Source: Rhodopseudomonas palustris (GTDB lineage: Bacteria > Pseudomonadota > Alphaproteobacteria > Rhizobiales > Xanthobacteraceae). From it: 64,000 nt of DNA. How positions within the stretch are numbered: the first letter of the stretch is position 1; the number at the start of each line of letters is the position of its first letter. The stretch is from assembly GCF_007005445.1 (NCBI RefSeq), contig NZ_CP041387.1:1364001-1428000 (forward strand). The letters run 5' to 3'. Shown in pieces: positions 51,315 to 59,854 of this stretch. Made by a program: the position numbers and the translations under genes. The notes under the pieces were generated by a model. The model was not told the origin of the DNA. It worked only from the letters and a program-made list of their open reading frames with translations, and made no database searches.

Positions 51315-52700
51315 ATGTCAACGTTCGACAATCCGTTCGATCCCAATCGCCGGCTGCATACTGCGGGTTGTAGTTGTGGTCGTCATGCTACCGAAGCCGA
51401 GCATGCCGCCGAGCAGGCGTCGCTGCAGCTCGCCGTGACGCAGGGCGAAGACAAGCGGTTCGAGGGCGTGGTCGCCTCGGCGGTGATGCGGGCGATGTTT
51501 CCGCAGGACGCCTCGCGGCGCGCGTTTCTGAAGTCGGTGGGGGCGGCCACCGCGCTGGCCGCGGTGTCGCAGTTCTTCCCGCTGCAGACCGCCACGGAGG
51601 TGTTCGCCGCCGGCGGTCCGCTGGAGAAGACCGACCTCAAGGTTGGCTTCATTCCGATCACTTGCGCCACGCCGATCATCATGGCGCATCCGATGGGTTT
51701 CTATTCGAAGTACGGTCTCAATGTCGAAGTGATCAAGACCGCCGGCTGGGCGGTGATCCGCGATAAGACGCTCAACAAGGAATACGACGCCGCCCATATG
51801 CTGTCGCCTATGCCGCTGGCGATCACCATGGGGGTCGGCTCCAATCCGATCCCTTACACCATGCCGGCGGTGGAGAACATCAACGGACAAGCCATCACCC
51901 TGGCGATGAAGCACAAGGATCGCCGCAATCCGAAGGACTGGAAGGGCTTCAAATTCGCCGTCCCGTTCGATTACTCGATGCACAACTATCTGCTGCGCTA
52001 CTATCTGGCCGAGCACGGCATCGATCCCGACGTCGACGTCCAGATCCGCGCCGTGCCGCCGCCGGAGATGGTCGCCAATCTGCGCGCCGACAACATCGAC
52101 GGCTATCTGGCGCCGGATCCGATGAACCAGCGTGCCGTCTATGACGGCGTCGGCTTCATTCACATCCTCACCAAGGAGATCTGGGAAGGCCATCCGTGCT
52201 GCGCCTTCGCAGCCTCGAAGGAGTTCGTCACCACGATGCCGAACACCTACGGCGCGCTGCTGAAGTCGATTATCGAGGCGACCGCCTACGCCCACAAGCC
52301 GGAAAACCGCAAGGAGATCGCCCAAGCGATCGCGCCGGCCAACTACCTGAACCAGCCGGCGATCGTGCTGGAGCAGATCCTCACCGGCACCTATGCCGAC
52401 GGTCTCGGCAATGTCGTCAAGCAGCCGAACCGGATCGATTTCGATCCGTTCCCGTGGCAGTCCTTCGCCGTCTGGATCATGACCCAGATGAAGCGCTGGG
52501 GGCAGATCAAGGGCGACGTCGACTACAAGTCCATCGCCGAACAGGTCTATCTGGCGACCGACACCGCGAGGCTGATGAAGGAGGCGGGGCTGACGCCGCC
52601 GGAGAAGACGACGAGGTCGTTCTCGGTGATGGGCAAATCGTTCGACGGGTCCAATCCCGAGGAGTATCTCGCCAGCTTCAAGATCAAGAAGGCGTCCTAG
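51315..52700 (+). CDS. cynA: Cyanate/nitrate-type ABC transporter substrate-binding protein (NrtA/CmpA family)
   Basis: 461 residues. Before the twin-arginine signal (SRRAFLKSVGAATALAA, from Arg68) is an unusual 66-residue leader with a GCSCGRH motif (Cys19, Cys21). The mature part has the NrtA/CmpA fold (DLKVGFIPITCATPIIMAHPMGFYSKYGLNVEV; YTMPAVENINGQAITLA; VANLRADNIDGYLAPDPMNQRA). Linked to cyanase, its substrate is likely cyanate. GGAGG precedes the ATG. The full cluster follows on the same strand. Confidence 0.87.
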   Translation: MSTFDNPFDPNRRLHTAGCSCGRHATEAEHAAEQASLQLAVTQGEDKRFEGVVASAVMRAMFPQDASRRAFLKSVGAATALAAVSQFFPLQTATEVFAAGGPLEKTDLKVGFIPITCATPIIMAHPMGFYSKYGLNVEVIKTAGWAVIRDKTLNKEYDAAHMLSPMPLAITMGVGSNPIPYTMPAVENINGQAITLAMKHKDRRNPKDWKGFKFAVPFDYSMHNYLLRYYLAEHGIDPDVDVQIRAVPPPEMVANLRADNIDGYLAPDPMNQRAVYDGVGFIHILTKEIWEGHPCCAFAASKEFVTTMPNTYGALLKSIIEATAYAHKPENRKEIAQAIAPANYLNQPAIVLEQILTGTYADGLGNVVKQPNRIDFDPFPWQSFAVWIMTQMKRWGQIKGDVDYKSIAEQVYLATDTARLMKEAGLTPPEKTTRSFSVMGKSFDGSNPEEYLASFKIKKAS

Positions 52701-52862
52701 CGCGGAAGGCCGGGCTGCTCCGGCGTGCATCCTCGACGGGCGTTGCGATGCCCGCGTGGATTGCCGCCGGGGCTGGTTCGGCGAGATGCGCCGCTGCGCT
52801 GCCGGCTCGCGCGACCGGATCGTTCGGCCGTCGAAACCCGAACAGGAACCACGGGTGAATTC

Positions 52863-53702
52863 ATGACCAAATCACTACGCCTCCGCGCCGCGGTGGTCTC
52901 GCTGCTGCTGTTTGGCGGCTTCATCGCCGCCTGGCATCTGGCGACGCGCGGCAGCGGCGAGGTCGCCAAGATGAGTCCGGAATACGCAGCGCTGATGGGC
53001 GCGACCGCGACCCAGGGCAAATCGGCGATGCCGGGCCCGTTCGACGTCGGCGCCAAACTGTGGGAGCACATCAAGCACCCGTTCTACGACAACGGCCCCA
53101 ACGACAAGGGCCTCGGCATCCAGCTCGGTTACTCGATAGCGCGGGTGATGATCGGCTATCTGCTGGCGGTTGCGGTCGCGATCCCGCTCGGATTCCTGAT
53201 CGGGATGTCGCCGCTGATGAACAAGGCGCTCGATCCGTTCATCCAGGTGTTGAAGCCGATCTCCCCGCTCGCCTGGATGCCGCTGGCGCTCTACACCATC
53301 AAGGACTCCAGCCTGTCGGCTGTGTTCGTGATCTTCATCTGCTCGGTGTGGCCGATGCTGCTCAACACCGCGTTCGGCGTCGCCTCGGTGCGTAAAGAGT
53401 GGATCAACGTCGCCCGTACGCTGGAAGTCGGCACCGTGCGCCGCGCCTTCACTGTAATCCTGCCCGCCGCCGCGCCGACGATCCTCACCGGAATGCGGAT
53501 CTCGATCGGCATCGCCTGGCTGGTGATCGTCGCCGCCGAAATGCTCGTCGGCGGAACCGGCATCGGTTACTTCGTCTGGAACGAGTGGAACAACCTGTCG
53601 ATCGTCAATGTGATCATCGCAATCCTGATGATCGGTTTGGTCGGCATGCTGCTCGATCAGGTGCTGGCGCGGTTCACCCGCATGGTCACGTTTCCGGAGT
53701 GA
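52863..53702 (+). CDS. cynB: Cyanate/nitrate-type ABC transporter permease
   Basis: 279 residues, about seven hydrophobic segments; the BPD-type loop EWINVARTLEVGTVRRAFTVILPAAAPTILTGMR carries the EAA-like motif. It follows the binding protein after 162 bases containing a hairpin (CGGGC/GCCCG at 52737-52754), which might affect relative expression. Confidence 0.9.
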   Translation: MTKSLRLRAAVVSLLLFGGFIAAWHLATRGSGEVAKMSPEYAALMGATATQGKSAMPGPFDVGAKLWEHIKHPFYDNGPNDKGLGIQLGYSIARVMIGYLLAVAVAIPLGFLIGMSPLMNKALDPFIQVLKPISPLAWMPLALYTIKDSSLSAVFVIFICSVWPMLLNTAFGVASVRKEWINVARTLEVGTVRRAFTVILPAAAPTILTGMRISIGIAWLVIVAAEMLVGGTGIGYFVWNEWNNLSIVNVIIAILMIGLVGMLLDQVLARFTRMVTFPE

Positions 53703-53707
53703 GCCAG

Positions 53708-54598
53708 ATGACGAACGACAAGTTCATTTCCGTCGAAGCGATCGCCAAGCGCTATCCGGCCGCTGGCGGCGGGCAGACCACGATCTTCGAGAACCTGTGG
53801 CTGTCGCTGCCGCGCGGTGAATTCGGCTGCGTGATCGGCCACTCCGGCTGCGGCAAGACCACCGTGCTGAATATTCTCGCCGGGCTCGACCAGCCGACCG
53901 AGGGTGCGGTGATCGTCGACGGCCAGGCGATCGAAGGCACCAGCCTCGACCGCGCGGTGATCTTCCAGAGCCACGCGCTGCTGCCGTGGCGTACGGTGAT
54001 GGGCAACGTCGCCTATGCGGTGTCGTCGAAATGGCGTGACTGGGACAAGGCCAAGGTCCGTGCCCACGCCCAGCGCTTCATCGATCTGGTCGGCCTGACC
54101 GGTTCGGAGAACAAGCGCCCGTCGGAATTGTCGGGCGGCATGAAGCAGCGGGTCGGCATCGCGAGGGCGCTGTCGATCACGCCGAAGATCATGCTGATGG
54201 ACGAGCCGTTCTCGGCGCTCGATGCGCTGACCCGCGGCTCGCTGCAGGACGAGGTCCGCCGCATCTGTCTGGAGACCGGGCAGACCACCTTCATGATCAC
54301 CCACGACGTCGACGAGGCGATGTATCTGGCCGACAAGATCTACCTGATGACCAACGGCCCCGGCGCGGTGATCGCCGAGATCGTCGAGAACCCGCTGCCG
54401 AAGGACCGCGCCAGAATCGATCTGCACCGGCATCCTTACTACTACGGTCTGCGCAACCACATCGTCGACTTCCTGGTGACGCGCAGCAAGACCTTCACCA
54501 GCACCAATCCGCATCACGATCCGCTGCAGGTGCCGGTCGTCCGGCCCGGCGTTGATGACGCCGCGACGCCCGTGCCGCTGCAGGCCAACGCCCGCTGA
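53708..54598 (+). CDS. cynD: Cyanate/nitrate-type ABC transporter ATPase
   Basis: 296 residues. Walker A GHSGCGKTT, Q-loop VIFQSHALLPWRTVM, signature ELSGGMKQRVGIARAL, Walker B MLMDEPFSALDALTR and switch MITHDVDEAM, all canonical. It lacks the C-terminal substrate-binding fusion of NrtC. Starts 5 bases after the permease stop. Confidence 0.93.
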   Translation: MTNDKFISVEAIAKRYPAAGGGQTTIFENLWLSLPRGEFGCVIGHSGCGKTTVLNILAGLDQPTEGAVIVDGQAIEGTSLDRAVIFQSHALLPWRTVMGNVAYAVSSKWRDWDKAKVRAHAQRFIDLVGLTGSENKRPSELSGGMKQRVGIARALSITPKIMLMDEPFSALDALTRGSLQDEVRRICLETGQTTFMITHDVDEAMYLADKIYLMTNGPGAVIAEIVENPLPKDRARIDLHRHPYYYGLRNHIVDFLVTRSKTFTSTNPHHDPLQVPVVRPGVDDAATPVPLQANAR

Positions 54599-54642
54599 TC
54601 CCCTTCATCCACAATCCCCCACCTCACTTAAGGAGACCGACC

Positions 54643-55131
54643 ATGAAGCGAGCCCAACTGACCGAGAAGCTGCTCGACATCAAGCGCGAGAAGGGCTGGA
54701 CCTGGAAATACATCTGCGAAACCATCGGAGGCCATTCCGAAGTGCTGGTGGTCGGCGCGATCCTCGGCCATATGAAGCTGACCAAGCCGCAGGCGGCGAA
54801 GGCGGCGGAGCTGTTCGGGCTGTCGGCGGTCGAGACCGCGATGCTCAACGAGGTGCCGATGCGCGGCGAGGGCATCACCATGCCGCCGACCGATCCGTTG
54901 ATCTATCGGTTCTACGAACTGGTGATGATCAACGGCCCGGCCTGGAAGGCGCTGATCGAAGAGGAATTCGGCGACGGCATCATGTCGGCGATCGATTTCG
55001 ACATGGTGATGGAACGGCTGCCGAACCCGAAGGGCGACCGCGTCAAGATCTCGATGTCGGGCAAATTCCTGCCGTACAAATACTACGGCGCCACCGGCAA
55101 CCACGCCGAATACGGCTTCAAGGAGGAGTGA
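54643..55131 (+). CDS. cynS: Cyanate hydratase (cyanase)
   Basis: 162 residues. Converts cyanate plus bicarbonate to ammonia and CO2. The catalytic residues of the E. coli enzyme (Arg96, Glu99, Ser122) correspond to Arg89, Glu92 (IYRFYEL) and Ser115 (GIMSAIDF). Helical N-terminal domain (LLDIKREKGWTWKYICETIGG) and the C-terminal AEYGFKEE are conserved. Good AAGGAG before the ATG. Last gene of the cyn cluster, giving a nitrogen source from cyanate. Confidence 0.97.
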   Translation: MKRAQLTEKLLDIKREKGWTWKYICETIGGHSEVLVVGAILGHMKLTKPQAAKAAELFGLSAVETAMLNEVPMRGEGITMPPTDPLIYRFYELVMINGPAWKALIEEEFGDGIMSAIDFDMVMERLPNPKGDRVKISMSGKFLPYKYYGATGNHAEYGFKEE

Positions 55132-55167
55132 GGCGCGACCTCACGAATCGCACCTGAAACCAATCTT

Positions 55168-55281
55168 CGTCGTCCCCCGCGCATGCGGGGGACCCAGTAT
55201 CGCGGAGAGTTGGTCGTGGGCGCACGACGGATGAACGAAAGCTCTGGGATACTGGGTCGCCCGCATGCGCGGGCGATGACG
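55168..55281. repeat. Extragenic inverted repeat
   Basis: Arms of about 34 bases: CGTCGTCCCCCGCGCATGCG near 55168-55187 and, in reverse complement at the other end, the near-identical CGTCATCGCCCGCGCATGCG. Both contain GACCCAGTATC. A long hairpin is expected. This repeat type recurs between genes of Bradyrhizobium-like genomes. It lies between convergent genes, cynS and the DUF2023 gene. Confidence 0.75.
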
Positions 55282-55375
55282 TGAAGGGGTGAGGCGACGC
55301 TGCGCTCCACACGGACAGCACTTGCGACCAAGATCCGTGCAAGAGTGGTCGGCGGCGATCCAGCGCCGCCGACCG

Positions 55376-55792
55376 TCAATGAATCAGCACCGGCTCGCTC
55401 GGCGCCACCGTGTGGGTCGGTTCGGCGACAGTGTCGATCGCGGCGCCGCCGGCGCGGGACAGGAAGCGGTGGCACTGCATTTCGCGGTCGTAGCCGAGCA
55501 GGATGCCGAGCATGAAGTCGTGCTCGGCGGTGAGGTTGCACAACGGCCCGGTCATGAAGCCCTGCACGGTGCGGACCGCGGAGGCGACGCCGAACACCAC
55601 GTTGATGCGGTGCTGGCAGGCTTCGTGGACGTGGTGGGCGATGCCCGCGGTGCGCAGCCGGGCCACGATCGCCGTCGCGTCGACGGCGGGAAGCGTCATC
55701 ATCGCGAGCGGGCGCAGCCCCTTCGACAGCTCGTAAAGGTGATGCTGGAAGATCTGCAGGGTTGCGGCGCTCATGTGAGACGACTGATCCAT
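55376..55792 (-). CDS. DUF2023 domain protein
   Basis: 138 residues. The core (TLQIFQHHLYELSKGLRPLAMMTLPA and HEACQHRINVVFGVASAVRTVQGF) matches the DUF2023 family, which is usually coded next to flavodoxin in iron-limited conditions. Its start at 55792 is supported by AGGA 8 bases upstream; an ATG at 55774 forms an ATGA with the flavodoxin stop. Either way it overlaps the flavodoxin gene. Confidence 0.8.
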   Translation of the reverse strand: MDQSSHMSAATLQIFQHHLYELSKGLRPLAMMTLPAVDATAIVARLRTAGIAHHVHEACQHRINVVFGVASAVRTVQGFMTGPLCNLTAEHDFMLGILLGYDREMQCHRFLSRAGGAAIDTVAEPTHTVAPSEPVLIH

Positions 55793-56253
55793 TCGGTGAT
55801 CCTTTTTTCGGTCTTGGATGACTGTCCGTCCTCGTCGAGGGCGAGGCCGACGAAGCGGCCGTCGCGCTCGGCTTTCGACGCCGTGTAGTCGTAGCCGGCG
55901 GTGTCGGTGAAGCCGACTACGTCGGCACCGAGATCGACGACGTGGTCGTACAGCAGCCCCATCGCGTCGACGAAGCTGTCCGGGTAGTTGGTCTGATCGC
56001 CGGTGCCGAACAGCGCCACCTTCTTGCCCGTCAGATTGGCGGAGGTCAGCTTGTCGAGATTGGCTTCCCAATCGGCCTGCAGATCGCCGAAGCCGTAAGT
56101 CGGCGCGCCGAGGATCAGCAGGCTGCAGCCTTCGAAGTCGGCGGTGGTGGCGGATTTGATGTCGACGGCGCGGCCCTGCATCCGTTTGGCGATGCGCGAG
56201 GCGACCGCGCGGGTCACGCCGGCATCGGAGCCGAAAATTACATTGACGCTCAT
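55771..56253 (-). CDS. Flavodoxin
   Basis: 160 residues. FMN-binding loop VIFGSDAGVTRAVASRIAKRM, then LLILGAPTYGFGDLQADWEANLDKL and VALFGTGDQTNYPDSFVDAMGLLYDH, matching long-chain flavodoxin. It can replace ferredoxin when iron is scarce. Position beside heme uptake genes supports iron-stress use. The longer open frame upstream is not needed; ATG 56253 is the natural start. Confidence 0.93.
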   Translation of the reverse strand: MSVNVIFGSDAGVTRAVASRIAKRMQGRAVDIKSATTADFEGCSLLILGAPTYGFGDLQADWEANLDKLTSANLTGKKVALFGTGDQTNYPDSFVDAMGLLYDHVVDLGADVVGFTDTAGYDYTASKAERDGRFVGLALDEDGQSSKTEKRITEWISRLT

Positions 56254-56375
56254 AGCCTGTCCGTCTGGTCCTCTTGGTGATGAAATCAATATCGGTGGTG
56301 ATCGACCCCGCCGCGCACCCGCGTCGGCAGCGCCACGTACAAACTAAGCGCCGCGCGGGGGCCGGACAAATTGAA

Positions 56376-56404
56376 CCGGTCCAAAACCGGCCCGCACGGA
56401 CCGG
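56376..56404 (-). terminator. Possible terminator downstream of hmuV
   Basis: Stem CCGGTCC/GGACCGG with a 15-base loop in the 200-base gap after hmuV. No clear T-run follows on the minus strand, so this is a weak call. Confidence 0.35.
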
Positions 56405-56411
56405 CGGTTAG

Positions 56412-56426
56412 TTAGAATCGCTATGA
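56412..56426. promoter_or_regulatory. Possible iron-responsive operator (copy 3)
   Basis: TTAGAATCGCTATGA agrees at 11 of 15 positions with the copies at 59590 and 62173. It is 160 bases upstream of the flavodoxin start and lies just past the hmuV stop. Its dyad is poorer than the others, so it is only tentative. Confidence 0.35.
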
Positions 56427-56454
56427 GGAAGGTGCGGGGCGGTAGCCGGTGGTA

Positions 56455-57267
56455 CTAACCGGTGAGGCGCGCGGCGGTGCGGCGATCGTCCGCCAGTTCC
56501 GGCAGCACGAACGGCCGGCCCGCGACGTCGGTATTGACGGTCAGGGCGACGTCGAACACCTCGGCGATCAGTTCGTGCCGGAGCACCGCGGCCGGGGTGC
56601 CGTCGGCGGCGATCCGGCCGCCGTGCAGCACGATGATCCGATCGGCGAACCGGGCGGCGAGGTTGAGATCGTGCAGGATCGCGATCACCGTGGTGCCGCG
56701 GCGAGCGCAGCGCCGGGCGGTCTCGGCGAGGTCGAGCTGATGGCGAATGTCGAGGCTGGAGGTCGGCTCGTCGAGCAGCAGCAGGCCGGGGCCGGCATCG
56801 GCTTCGCCGCTCCACAGTTGCACCAGGATGCGGGCGAAATGTGCGCGCTGCTGTTCGCCGCCCGACAGCGTGGTGATGTTGCGGTGGCGGAAACGGTCGA
56901 GGCCGACGTCGCGCAGCGCGGCGTCGAACAGCGGCGCCGCCTTGCGCGGATCGATGTCGGCGCCCATCGCCACGATCTCCTCGACCGAAAACGGGAAGGT
57001 GACGGTGGTGTGCTGCGCCAGCATCGCGCGGCGGCCGGCGAGCGCGCGCGGCGAGTAGTCCGCAAGCGCGCGTCCGTCGAGCGACACGGTGCCGGAGGTC
57101 GGCCGCAGATCGCCGGACAGCATCCGCAGCAGCGTCGATTTGCCGGCGCCGTTGGGGCCGACGATGGCCACCAGCTCGCCCTGCGCGATGCTGAGATCGA
57201 CGCGGTCGACAAGAACCGCGCCAGGCAGCGCGAACGATGCCGCAACGGCCTGCAGCACCCCGCTCAC
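56455..57267 (-). CDS. hmuV: Heme ABC transporter ATPase HmuV
   Basis: 270 residues. Walker A GPNGAGKSTLLRM, Q-loop LAQHTTVTFPFSVEEIV, signature TTLSGGEQQRAHFARIL, Walker B LLLLDEPTSSLDIRHQ and switch ILHDLNLA. GTG start 57267 in a GTGA overlap with the hmuU stop. Confidence 0.95.
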   Translation of the reverse strand: MSGVLQAVAASFALPGAVLVDRVDLSIAQGELVAIVGPNGAGKSTLLRMLSGDLRPTSGTVSLDGRALADYSPRALAGRRAMLAQHTTVTFPFSVEEIVAMGADIDPRKAAPLFDAALRDVGLDRFRHRNITTLSGGEQQRAHFARILVQLWSGEADAGPGLLLLDEPTSSLDIRHQLDLAETARRCARRGTTVIAILHDLNLAARFADRIIVLHGGRIAADGTPAAVLRHELIAEVFDVALTVNTDVAGRPFVLPELADDRRTAARLTG

Positions 57268-58346
57268 GGTCCCACCACCTTGCGCTGCCGCAGCAGGATG
57301 GCGAGGAAGAACGGCGCGCCGATCGCGGCGGTGAGAATGCCGATCGGCATTTCGGCCGGCGCCACGATGGTGCGTGCCACGGTGTCGGCCACCACCAGCA
57401 TCACCGCGCCGAGGCAGGCCGACGCCGGCAGCAGCAGCCGGTGCGACGGCCCGATCACCAGCCTGAGCAGATGCGGCACCACGATGCCGACGAAGCCGAC
57501 CACGCCGGTGACCGCGACCGCGACGCCGGCCATCGCCGAGACCAGGATGATCGAGATCCGCTTCAGCCGCTCGACATCGACGCCGCTGTGAAACGCCTCG
57601 GTTTCGCCGAGCACCAGCAGATCGAGCCGGCCGGAGATGCGCAGCAACACCAGCAATGCGACCAGCAGCACCGTTCCGGTGGAAGCGGTCTTGGCCCAGT
57701 TGGCGCCGCTCAGCGAACCGAGCATCCAGAAGGTGATATCACGGAGCTGACGATCGTCGGCGACGAACACCAGCACGCCGAGCCCGGCATTGGCGATTGC
57801 CGCGATCGCGAGCCCGGCGAGCAGGAACAGCGCGATCGAGGTGCGCCCGGATCGGCTGGCGATCCGGTACAGCACGATGGTGGTGACCAGCGAGCCGGCG
57901 AAGGCGGCGAAAGCCAGCAGATATTCCTGGATCCCGCGCAGATGCGGCCCGAGGACGTGTTCGAGAAAGACGATCGAAGCCGCCGCGCCGAACGCGCCGC
58001 CGCTCGACACGCCGACCAGCGCCGGATCGGCCAGCGGATTGCGGAACAGCCCCTGCATCAGCGCGCCGGCGGCGGCGAGCAGACTGCCGACGATCGCCGC
58101 GGTGAGAATCCGCGGCATCCGGATCGACCACAATACGAGCTGATCGCGCGTCGCCTCGGCTCCGGTCGGCTCGCCGAACAGGCCGAGCGCGGCGGGCAGG
58201 CGGGACAACGGGATTCCCGCGGCGCCCACCGTCATCGCCAGCGCCATCGCGGCGATCAGTACCGTGCCGAGCACCGCAAGGGTGAGGCCGGCGCCGGGAC
58301 GCGGCGCGCCGGCGCGGCCACGGCGAGGAAGCGCGATCACGGTCAT
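57264..58346 (-). CDS. hmuU: Heme ABC transporter permease HmuU
   Basis: 360 residues of FecCD/BtuC-type permease with about ten helices (RMPRILTAAIVGSLLAAAGALMQGLFRNPLADPALVGVSSGGAFGA; VTGVVGFVGIVVPHLLRLVIGPSHR). The true start is ATG 58346, overlapping the hmuT stop; the larger open frame upstream is spurious. Confidence 0.95.
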   Translation of the reverse strand: MTVIALPRRGRAGAPRPGAGLTLAVLGTVLIAAMALAMTVGAAGIPLSRLPAALGLFGEPTGAEATRDQLVLWSIRMPRILTAAIVGSLLAAAGALMQGLFRNPLADPALVGVSSGGAFGAAASIVFLEHVLGPHLRGIQEYLLAFAAFAGSLVTTIVLYRIASRSGRTSIALFLLAGLAIAAIANAGLGVLVFVADDRQLRDITFWMLGSLSGANWAKTASTGTVLLVALLVLLRISGRLDLLVLGETEAFHSGVDVERLKRISIILVSAMAGVAVAVTGVVGFVGIVVPHLLRLVIGPSHRLLLPASACLGAVMLVVADTVARTIVAPAEMPIGILTAAIGAPFFLAILLRQRKVVGP

Positions 58347-59320
58347 GAGCGACAATCGACCGTGGTGGCCTTCGGCTCGAAGCCGGCGGCCTTGGTCGCG
58401 AGCTGCGGATAGAGTTTCGCCGCGACTTCGATCGCAGCCGCCGGCGTGCGCGGCCCGAAGCCGAGCAGATACAAGCCGTCCATCGCGATGAATGCGCGAT
58501 TGCGGCCGGCCGGGGTCAGCGCGAACGCCGCGTGGCCGTAGAACGCGTCGGCCTCGAACGAGTCGCGGTTGCGCTTGATGGTCAGCACCACGTCGGGACG
58601 GGCCGCGACGATCGCTTCGTCGTTGATCGATTTGTAGCCGTCGTAGCCGTCGATCGCGTTGACGCCGCCGGCGAGCGCGATGATCGAGTCCGCGGCGGTG
58701 TTCCTGCCCGCCGCCATCGCCTGGCCGTTGACCAGCGACATCACGAACATCACCCGCACCGGCTTGGTGATGGCGGCGCGCAGCTTGTGCAGCGTGGCGA
58801 AATCGTCGCCGACCGCGGCAGTGAGGCACGCCGCGGCGGTGTCGGCGCCCATCGCGTGGCCGATCAGCGCGATCTTGTCGAGCAGGCCCTGTTCGGAATA
58901 CGCCTCCGGCACCGACACCAGCGGAATCCCGGCGGAGTTGATCGCATCGATGGTCTGCTTCGGACCTGCGGAATCCATCGCCAGGATCAGCGTCGGATTG
59001 AGGCCGATCACGCCTTCCGACGATAGTTGCCGCAAGTAACCGACATTGGGTTTTCCGGCCACCGCCTCGGGCGGATACACGCTGGTCGAATCGATCCCGG
59101 CGATCCGTTTCTCGAGGCCGAGATCGGCGAGGACTTCCGTGATGGCGCCGCCGATCGACACCGTGCGCGACGAATCCGTGACGGTGACGTCGCGGCCGTG
59201 CGCGTCGCGGATCTTCACCGGTTCGGTGGCGCGGGCGGTCGAAGTCATTCCGCAGGCGAGCAGCGTCGCTGCGAGCAGGGCGGCGCGACGGCGGCGCGTG
59301 AATGCGGCAAGCGCGATCAT
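58343..59320 (-). CDS. hmuT: Heme ABC transporter periplasmic binding protein HmuT
   Basis: 325 residues with a signal peptide (ends TARA-T at about residue 31). BtuF/HmuT fold: RTVSIGGAITEVLADLGLEKRIAGIDSTSVYPPEA, IGLNPTLILAMDSAGPKQTIDAI, and a conserved Tyr (VPEAYSEQ) that could ligate heme iron. Delivers heme to HmuUV. Overlaps the hemP stop and the hmuU start. Confidence 0.93.
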   Translation of the reverse strand: MIALAAFTRRRRAALLAATLLACGMTSTARATEPVKIRDAHGRDVTVTDSSRTVSIGGAITEVLADLGLEKRIAGIDSTSVYPPEAVAGKPNVGYLRQLSSEGVIGLNPTLILAMDSAGPKQTIDAINSAGIPLVSVPEAYSEQGLLDKIALIGHAMGADTAAACLTAAVGDDFATLHKLRAAITKPVRVMFVMSLVNGQAMAAGRNTAADSIIALAGGVNAIDGYDGYKSINDEAIVAARPDVVLTIKRNRDSFEADAFYGHAAFALTPAGRNRAFIAMDGLYLLGFGPRTPAAAIEVAAKLYPQLATKAAGFEPKATTVDCRS

Positions 59321-59520
59321 TTGGTCAGGATCAGTTTGTTCTGCGAGGTGAGGCGAAGCCGGTAACGGTCGTCGCCGTGAGCGATGACGATTTCCCGATC
59401 CAGCGTGAACAGGTCGCGGCTGTCGATCTGATTGCCGACGACGTTGACGGCGCGGGTGTTGCCCGGGCCTGCGGTCGCCCGTGTCGGGTCTGCGCCAAAT
59501 CGTTCGGAGCCTGTCATCAT
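59317..59520 (-). CDS. hemP: HemP family protein
   Basis: About 67 residues from ATG 59520 (GGA upstream); a GTG at 59559 could add 13 more. The C-terminal core SRDLFTLDREIVIAHGDDRYRLRLTSQNKLILTK is the HemP signature. It leads the hemP-hmuTUV operon; HemP/HmuP proteins are known to help activate heme receptor genes in related bacteria. Confidence 0.85.
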   Translation of the reverse strand: MMTGSERFGADPTRATAGPGNTRAVNVVGNQIDSRDLFTLDREIVIAHGDDRYRLRLTSQNKLILTK

Positions 59521-59854
59521 TCCGTTTCTATCGTTGTTGCCGACTTCGGCGAGAGCCACTTGTTATAAGCGGTGATCGGAAAATGTGTCTTATAATTACT
59601 ATAAACGGCGGGATCGGCGCTTGAGCGGGCCGCGGCTCGCGTCGTAGATTGAAGTATGCGGCGGCCGATTGGTGCCGTCGCTCGCCAGCCAGCTCCCTGC
59701 GTTTCGCAGCGCCCGCCAGCCGCTCTTTTTCAAATAACGAGTGTGATCTGATGGTCGGGTTGGCCAGCTATTCGCACGCGCATGCGTCGGCTGACCGTGC
59801 GTCGCGCGCGGCTGACAGTGCTGCCCGTTTCACAATGGGGTGCGGGCGGTGAGA
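59521..59854. other. Divergent control region between hemP-hmuTUV and hutW
   Basis: 334 bases with no gene seen. It holds a TTATAA half-site at 59563 and the 15-bp palindrome at 59590, both in an unusually AT-rich stretch of this GC-rich window. Confidence 0.5.
59590..59604. promoter_or_regulatory. Iron-responsive-type operator (copy 1)
   Basis: TTATAATTACTATAA is an imperfect palindrome. A 13-of-15 match, TTATAATTGCTTTAA, sits before the TonB receptor. Shared motifs before heme genes suggest one iron regulator (Irr, RirA or Fur type), but I cannot tell which. Confidence 0.6.
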
